From Candidatus Cohnella colombiensis (GTDB taxonomy: Bacteria; Bacillota; Bacilli; Paenibacillales; Paenibacillaceae), in NCBI GenBank assembly GCA_029203125.1, contig CP119317.1:248001-312000 (forward strand): a stretch of 64,000 nt of DNA. The letters are read 5' to 3'. The position numbers were made by a program, and so were the translations under genes. How positions within the stretch are numbered: position 1 is the stretch's first letter; each line of letters opens with the position of its first letter. Under the pieces are notes generated by a model that was not told the DNA's origin, ran no database searches, and saw nothing but the letters and a program-made list of their open reading frames with translations. Below are positions 59,186 through 64,000 of the stretch, one piece after another.

Positions 59186-62119
59186 GTGATTGTTATTGTG
59201 TTGAAGCGACTTCGCCGGTATATCAAGCCAGCACTATGGACAACAGTCGTCGTCACCATTCTAGCTTGGTGGATCTATGGAACAGATTCAACGATGGTGC
59301 ACGCGAATTTGATCAATAATTTAGATGAACTACATACCTACTCAGAAAGCAGCTACCAGAATTATAAGAACAAGCATGAAGATACGACAAGGCCGACTAA
59401 GACGATTCGAATTGAGGGTGAGGCTTTTACCTCATCAGACAATTGCGAATGTACAGTATTAAAAGATTACGAGGGTGCAACGGGAGAAGCATTGCGTACA
59501 AGCGATACGGGCTCGGTGACATGGAAGTTTAATGTGCCTGAAGAAGGGGCTTATACACTAAAGCTTCGTTATTTCACTGAACCCGGTAAAAGTGCTGCAA
59601 TCGAGCGTTCCCTTTTGGTAGATGGAGCGTTGCCTTTTGATGAGGCTTCCTCAGTTACCTTTGATCGTGTTTGGACGAATGAAGTGGATACTTTTAAGAG
59701 AGATAATCGTGATAACGAAATTAGACCGAGCCAGGTAGAAGTTCCGACATGGCTAGAGCGTTCGTTCAAGGATTCCCAAGGTCTCTATGCGGATCCATTC
59801 CTCTTCTTCTTTACGAAGGGAGAGCACACGATTACGCTTGAGGGCAAGCGCGAGCCGATCGTCATTGATTATTTAGAGCTATACCAAGAGCAAGAGCTTC
59901 CAACCTATGCTGAAGTCAAACTACAGTATGAGGCAAACGGATATCAATCACCAACGAATGTATCGGTTAAAGTACAGGCAGAGCATGCGGTGCGTAAATC
60001 TTCACCGACATTGTATCCGGTTTCCGACCATTCAAGCCCTGCAACTGAACCGTACAGCGTATCCAAGATTCGTCTGAATACGATTGGGGGCAACAACTGG
60101 CGGATGCCAAGCCAATGGATCGAATGGGAGATCGAGGTACCGCAAGATGGTCTTTACCAGCTTGGACTTAAGATTCGTCAAGACCAACTTCGTGGACTTT
60201 TCTCGAATCGCAAGCTATCGATTGATGGTGTCATTCCGTTCAAAGAGATGGAATCGCTTACCTTTAATTATAGTTCCAGTTGGAAGATGTTCGTCCCTGG
60301 AGGCGATGATCCGTATCAATTCTATCTGACGAAGGGCAAGCACACGATTAAGCTGGAAGCAGACTTAGGGGAAGTGTCGTCTCTCGTTCGTACAGTCCAG
60401 TCAAGCATGCTTGAAATTAATCGAATCTATCGCAAGATCTTGGTCATTACATCTGCAGATCCTGATCCGTTCCGCGATTATCAGTTAGGCAAACGGATAC
60501 CAGAGATGGCAAGCGTGTTTTCCCAGCAAAGTGATGTTCTCTATTCAGTTGCGGAAAAACTGTATGAGCTAACAGGTGAGAAGAGTGATAAGACAGCGAT
60601 TCTGTACATGCTAGCAAAAGAATTGAAGGAATTTTCGGAGGATACCGATATCATTCCGCGCAACCTGAAGCAATTCAAGACAGACGTAGGCTCTTTAGGA
60701 ACATGGCTGTTAACGGTGCGCGAAATGCCACTACAGCTAGATTATTTAATGATCACTAGCCCGGATGTACAGTTGCCTGCTGCAAGCGCGAGTACGCTTG
60801 AAAGCTTCGGACATACGGTTAGCTCATTCGGACACTCTTTTATTGAAGATTACAACTCCATTGGCAACTTAGCCGAAGGAAGCAAGAAGGTAACGGTGTG
60901 GATCGGTACAGGGCGAGATCAAGCACAGGTTGTCAAGCAATTGATCGACGATACCTTTACACCTGAGATGTTAATTGGTGTAGATCTTAAGCTCGTTGAT
61001 ATGAGCATTCTATTATCTGCAACGTTAGCTGGCCAAGGTCCAGATGTGGCGATGATGATAGGGAATGGAGACCCTGTTAACTATGCAATGCGAAGTGCCT
61101 CCTATGATTTATCCCAATTCCCTGATTTTAAACAGGTAGCAGATCGTTTTACTGAAAGTGCAATGGTGCCGTATCAGTTCAATGGAGGTGTGTACGGACT
61201 TTCTGAACAACAAATCTTTGATGTTTTGTTTTATCGAATCGATATTTTGGAAGAGCTTGGCTTGAAGGTTCCTCAGACTTGGGATGATGTTTATAAGATG
61301 ATTCCAGATTTAAAAAAGAACAACATGGAGTTCGGCTTGCCGATTCTAAATACGAAGATTCAGCAGTCGCCAGCATTACCGATTAATGAAGCGTTCGCTA
61401 TGCTGCTCTATCAGCATGGTGGCAGCTTCTACAAAGAAGATTCATCCGGCAGCAACTTAGATACTGAAATTGGAATGTCCACGTTCCAGCAATGGACGGA
61501 CTTCTATACCGCATATAAGTTCCCGGTAGACTACGATTTCGTGAACCGCTTCCGTCTAGGCGAAGTACCAATCGGTATCGATCCGTATACGACGTATAAC
61601 ACGTTGTCTGTATTCGCGCCAGAAATTCGTGGTCAATGGGCATTTACCCTCGTGCCTGGTACGTTGAAGGAGGACGGCTCAATTGATCGGTCTATTGCCT
61701 TTAACGGAACATCGGTCATGATGCTAGACTCCGCGAAGGACAAAGATTCCGCTTGGGAGTTTATGAAGTGGTGGACTTCGAAGGAAACACAAGTGCAATA
61801 TGGACGCGAAATGGAAAGCTTGATGGGTGAATCCGCACGCTATCCGACATCGAACGTTGAAGCGCTAGCAGAGCTCCCTTGGCCAGTGTCCGACTTCAAA
61901 ACATTGAGCGAGCAAAGAACATGGGTTAAAGGTATTCCTGAAATACCTGGTGGCTACTTTACGGGACGTATTCTCGACAATGCATTCCGTAGGGTAATCA
62001 ATTCTAGTGAAAATGCGCGCGATGCTCTCTATGATCAAGTGCTGTATATGAATAATGAAATCGCGATTAAGCGAGATGAGTTCGGCTTATCGAAGAAAGC
62101 AAGGGGGAGCAGCCAATGA
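59186..62119 (+). CDS. Fusion of two carbohydrate-binding modules with an ABC solute-binding protein
   Basis: 977 residues. One N-terminal membrane helix (~13-32) replaces the usual lipobox. Two CBM35/CBM6-like modules follow (~70-230: IRIEGEAFTSSDN ... YTLKLRYF ... IDYLELYQ; ~255-415: VQAEHAVRKSS ... YQLGLKIR ... TIKLEAD). A helical linker of ~160 residues leads to a full family-1 solute-binding protein (~575-960: VTVWIGTGRDQAQVVKQ, GQGPDVAMMIGNGDP, LPQTWDD-type hinge, WEFMKWWTS). It is followed by two permeases, overlapping the first by 4 nt. GTG at 59186 is used; GTG 59198 and TTG 59201 are possible. The binding modules may hold the capture protein on polymeric glycan while the SBP loads the permease. 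Confidence 0.88.
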   Translation: MIVIVLKRLRRYIKPALWTTVVVTILAWWIYGTDSTMVHANLINNLDELHTYSESSYQNYKNKHEDTTRPTKTIRIEGEAFTSSDNCECTVLKDYEGATGEALRTSDTGSVTWKFNVPEEGAYTLKLRYFTEPGKSAAIERSLLVDGALPFDEASSVTFDRVWTNEVDTFKRDNRDNEIRPSQVEVPTWLERSFKDSQGLYADPFLFFFTKGEHTITLEGKREPIVIDYLELYQEQELPTYAEVKLQYEANGYQSPTNVSVKVQAEHAVRKSSPTLYPVSDHSSPATEPYSVSKIRLNTIGGNNWRMPSQWIEWEIEVPQDGLYQLGLKIRQDQLRGLFSNRKLSIDGVIPFKEMESLTFNYSSSWKMFVPGGDDPYQFYLTKGKHTIKLEADLGEVSSLVRTVQSSMLEINRIYRKILVITSADPDPFRDYQLGKRIPEMASVFSQQSDVLYSVAEKLYELTGEKSDKTAILYMLAKELKEFSEDTDIIPRNLKQFKTDVGSLGTWLLTVREMPLQLDYLMITSPDVQLPAASASTLESFGHTVSSFGHSFIEDYNSIGNLAEGSKKVTVWIGTGRDQAQVVKQLIDDTFTPEMLIGVDLKLVDMSILLSATLAGQGPDVAMMIGNGDPVNYAMRSASYDLSQFPDFKQVADRFTESAMVPYQFNGGVYGLSEQQIFDVLFYRIDILEELGLKVPQTWDDVYKMIPDLKKNNMEFGLPILNTKIQQSPALPINEAFAMLLYQHGGSFYKEDSSGSNLDTEIGMSTFQQWTDFYTAYKFPVDYDFVNRFRLGEVPIGIDPYTTYNTLSVFAPEIRGQWAFTLVPGTLKEDGSIDRSIAFNGTSVMMLDSAKDKDSAWEFMKWWTSKETQVQYGREMESLMGESARYPTSNVEALAELPWPVSDFKTLSEQRTWVKGIPEIPGGYFTGRILDNAFRRVINSSENARDALYDQVLYMNNEIAIKRDEFGLSKKARGSSQ

Positions 62120-63084
62120 GTAGAGCGGGAATAGATAATACGAACATACCGCAACAAACAGCTTTAATCGGGCGCCCAGCCCCTACTCGTTTTCAGCTTT
62201 GGTGGCAGGAGGTTAAGAAGAATAAGCATTCTTACGTACTGATGAGCCCGTATATGCTGCTCTTCTTCCTGTTTACAGTTCTCCCTGTATGTATCGCGAT
62301 CGTCATCAGTTTCACCTACTTCAACTTGCTGGAATTTCCGAAGTGGGTGGGCTGGCATAACTACAGTCGGATGTTCCTCGAGGACGAAATTTTCCTTACT
62401 GCAATTAAGAATACGTTTATCTTCGCAGGGATTACCGGTCCGATCAGCTACGCGATGTGTTTCGTCTTCGCATGGCTCGTTAATGAACTGAAGCCGAAGA
62501 TGAGGGCCTTCATGACGCTAGCCTTCTATGCACCATCCATTTCAGGTAACGTCTTCTTCATCTGGCTCATTATTTTCTCAGGTGACCGTTACGGATTTAT
62601 GAACGGCTTCTTGCTTGAGCTTGGTTTCATCAATGAGCCGATCCAATTTTTAAGAGATGAGCATTACGTGCTTTGGATCGTACTGATCGTACAGTTATGG
62701 CTTAGTCTCGGTGTCAGCTTTCTGGCCTTTATTGCGGGCCTACAGACGATCGATCGCACATTGTTCGAGGCAGGCGCTGTCGATGGAATTAAAAACCGCT
62801 GGCAGGAGCTCTGGTTCATCACATTACCTTCAATGCGACCACAGTTGTTGTTCGGTGCAGTTATGCAGATAACCGCCTCATTCGCCGTCGCCGACGTCTC
62901 GACGCAGCTCGCCGGATTTCCGAGCGTTAACTACGCGGCGCACACGGTTGTTACACATCTTGAGGATTATGGAACGATTCGGTTCGAGATGGGTTATGCG
63001 TCTGCGATTGCAACCGTACTGTTCTTAATTATGGTCACGGTCAACATTGTTGTGCAAAAACTGCTTAGAAAAGTAGGTGAATAA
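62116..63084 (+). CDS. Sugar ABC transporter permease (MalF/UgpA-type)
   Basis: 322 residues with six membrane helices after a ~35-residue cytosolic N-terminus. The EAA loop is FEAGAVDGIKNRWQELWFITLPSM. Its ATG overlaps the stop of the binding-protein fusion gene (ATGA), so the two are coupled. With the next gene it forms the channel of the second oligosaccharide importer. No ATPase gene is present here. Confidence 0.92.
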   Translation: MSRAGIDNTNIPQQTALIGRPAPTRFQLWWQEVKKNKHSYVLMSPYMLLFFLFTVLPVCIAIVISFTYFNLLEFPKWVGWHNYSRMFLEDEIFLTAIKNTFIFAGITGPISYAMCFVFAWLVNELKPKMRAFMTLAFYAPSISGNVFFIWLIIFSGDRYGFMNGFLLELGFINEPIQFLRDEHYVLWIVLIVQLWLSLGVSFLAFIAGLQTIDRTLFEAGAVDGIKNRWQELWFITLPSMRPQLLFGAVMQITASFAVADVSTQLAGFPSVNYAAHTVVTHLEDYGTIRFEMGYASAIATVLFLIMVTVNIVVQKLLRKVGE

Positions 63085-63090
63085 TTCCCG

Positions 63091-63957
63091 ATGAACACGA
63101 TATCCGCAGCCAAACAGAAGCGGTTGAACCGATCCTTCTTAGGGGATGCATCCCTCTTTCTATTCTTGTCCGTATTCGCGGCGTTCATGGTTGTACCATT
63201 GGTTTATACAGTTAGCAATGCGCTCAAGCCACTCAATGAGTTGTTCTTGTTCCCTCCGACTTTGTGGGTGCGGCATCCGTCGCTGAACAACTTTATTGAT
63301 TTGTTCCATCTGATGTCGAATTCATGGGTGCCGTTCACACGCTACATTTTCAACACGGTATTCATTACATTGGCAGGTACGCTGGGACACGTCGTATTAG
63401 CATCGGCAGCAGCATATCCACTAGCGAAGCACAAATTTCCTGGTGGAAAAATTTTGTTCTCGATCGTCGTGCTTTCCTTGATGTTCTCGCCGAAGGTTAC
63501 GAATATTCCAAACTACGTCATTATGTCTTGGTTAGGTTGGATCGATAACTATGCAGCAATCATCGTGCCTGCATTCGCATATTCACTCGGGTTATATCTG
63601 ATGAAGCAGTTTATGGAGCAAATTCCAGATGCATTGCTAGAATCGGCAAAGATTGATGGAGCGAGTGAGTACAGGATTTTCTGGCAAATTGTCATGCCAC
63701 TTGTTAAACCAGCATGGTTGACGCTGACGATCTTGTCCTTCCAAACGCTATGGGGGACGTGGGGCGGTAACTTCATCTACAGCGAGCAGTTGAAGCCGTT
63801 GCCTTACGCGCTTAATCAAATTGTACAGGGCGGTATCGTTCGTGCAGGTCCAGGCGCGGCCGTCGCTATGTTCATGATGATTGTACCTGTAACGATATTC
63901 ATCGTATCCCAGAGTAGCATCATTCAAACGATGGCTAGCTCAGGAATGAAGGAGTAG
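63091..63957 (+). CDS. Sugar ABC transporter permease (MalG/UgpE-type)
   Basis: 288 residues with six membrane helices and an EAA loop at LLESAKIDGASEYRIFWQIVMP. It begins 6 nt after the first permease stop. The RNA ahead of the ATG has only AGGTGA about 10 nt away, so translation may depend on coupling. It completes the membrane part of the importer served by the binding-module fusion protein. Confidence 0.92.
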   Translation: MNTISAAKQKRLNRSFLGDASLFLFLSVFAAFMVVPLVYTVSNALKPLNELFLFPPTLWVRHPSLNNFIDLFHLMSNSWVPFTRYIFNTVFITLAGTLGHVVLASAAAYPLAKHKFPGGKILFSIVVLSLMFSPKVTNIPNYVIMSWLGWIDNYAAIIVPAFAYSLGLYLMKQFMEQIPDALLESAKIDGASEYRIFWQIVMPLVKPAWLTLTILSFQTLWGTWGGNFIYSEQLKPLPYALNQIVQGGIVRAGPGAAVAMFMMIVPVTIFIVSQSSIIQTMASSGMKE

Positions 63958-63961
63958 AGCT

Positions 63962-64000
63962 ATGAGAATTTCTAAGTGGTTTCGGACGCTCGCGCTCTCG
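63962..64000 (+). CDS. Start of a further gene, cut by the window edge
   Basis: An ATG at 63962, 7 nt after AAGGAG and 4 nt after the permease stop, opens MRISKWFRTLALS. The basic, then hydrophobic beginning suggests a secreted or membrane protein in the same operon. Nothing more can be said from 13 codons. Confidence 0.6.
   Translation, partial: MRISKWFRTLALS

Noticed and set aside
1..64000. Search for mobile elements, phage genes, tRNA or rRNA
   Set aside because: No transposase, integrase, capsid, tRNA-like or rRNA-like sequence was recognised on either strand by reading; short repeats are the only mobile-looking elements.

Overview
The window looks like a chromosomal segment of a soil-type member of the Paenibacillaceae (Paenibacillus/Cohnella-like). 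Signs seen in the sequence are strong AGGAGG-type ribosome binding sites with mixed ATG/GTG/TTG starts, three large S-layer-homology (SLH) surface proteins, a YesM/YesN-type two-component pair next to sugar ABC permeases and binding proteins, several CcpA-type cre sites, and short dispersed intergenic repeats. No rRNA, tRNA, CRISPR array, transposase or phage gene was seen. This is a carbohydrate-scavenging region rather than a mobile island.

Left part (1-22.4 kb): a truncated lipoprotein gene, an orphan OmpR-type response regulator, and an AraC-type regulator divergent from a DUF5107/TPR gene plus a GH35 beta-galactosidase. A secreted GH53 endo-galactanase with SLH anchors follows. After it come a perfect 42-bp palindrome, a 51-bp tandem repeat and a ~50-bp-spaced dispersed repeat. 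Next are a YesM/YesN pair divergent from an LplB/YtcP-type importer with two paralogous binding lipoproteins. The likely logic is extracellular galactan cleavage, binding-protein-dependent oligosaccharide uptake, then GH35 trimming inside the cell.

Middle (21.3-37.5 kb): a secreted transglutaminase-like protein, a membrane-anchored type I pullulanase under a well-defined promoter/operator/cre, small membrane proteins, a ZIP metal transporter, an unusual GNAT / ABC exporter with cyclic-nucleotide-binding domain / GNAT operon, an M50 protease, a TraX-like protein, an SLH protein with four carbohydrate-binding-like modules, and a VOC-family protein.

Acid-sugar island (37.8-47.4 kb): RuBisCO-like protein, DUF1537 kinase, FCD-GntR regulator, zinc dehydrogenase, complete TRAP transporter, class II aldolase-like protein and an ArsB/NhaD-type anion permease. 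The promoter has a cre-like element in its spacer, and three palindromic boxes with an 11-bp period lie just after the predicted start. The RuBisCO-like/DUF1537 pair recalls the OiaX/OiaK steps of D-apionate catabolism, but no ApnO-type oxidoisomerase or tetrulose-phosphate isomerase genes are seen here. The aldolase-like protein lacks one expected zinc ligand. This is the strongest candidate for an undescribed pathway variant.

Right part (47.4-64 kb): a DUF6953-like small protein, RNase HI with a viroplasmin domain, a lipoprotein, a 1705-residue SLH protein with ten near-identical 104-residue repeats, then a second glycan locus. That locus has a membrane-anchored DUF5060/GH5-like enzyme, a GH113-like mannanase, a carbohydrate-binding-module/solute-binding-protein fusion, two permeases, and the first codons of another gene cut by the window edge. 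Neither sugar ABC importer has its own ATPase gene here, so both probably use a shared MsmX-type ATPase.
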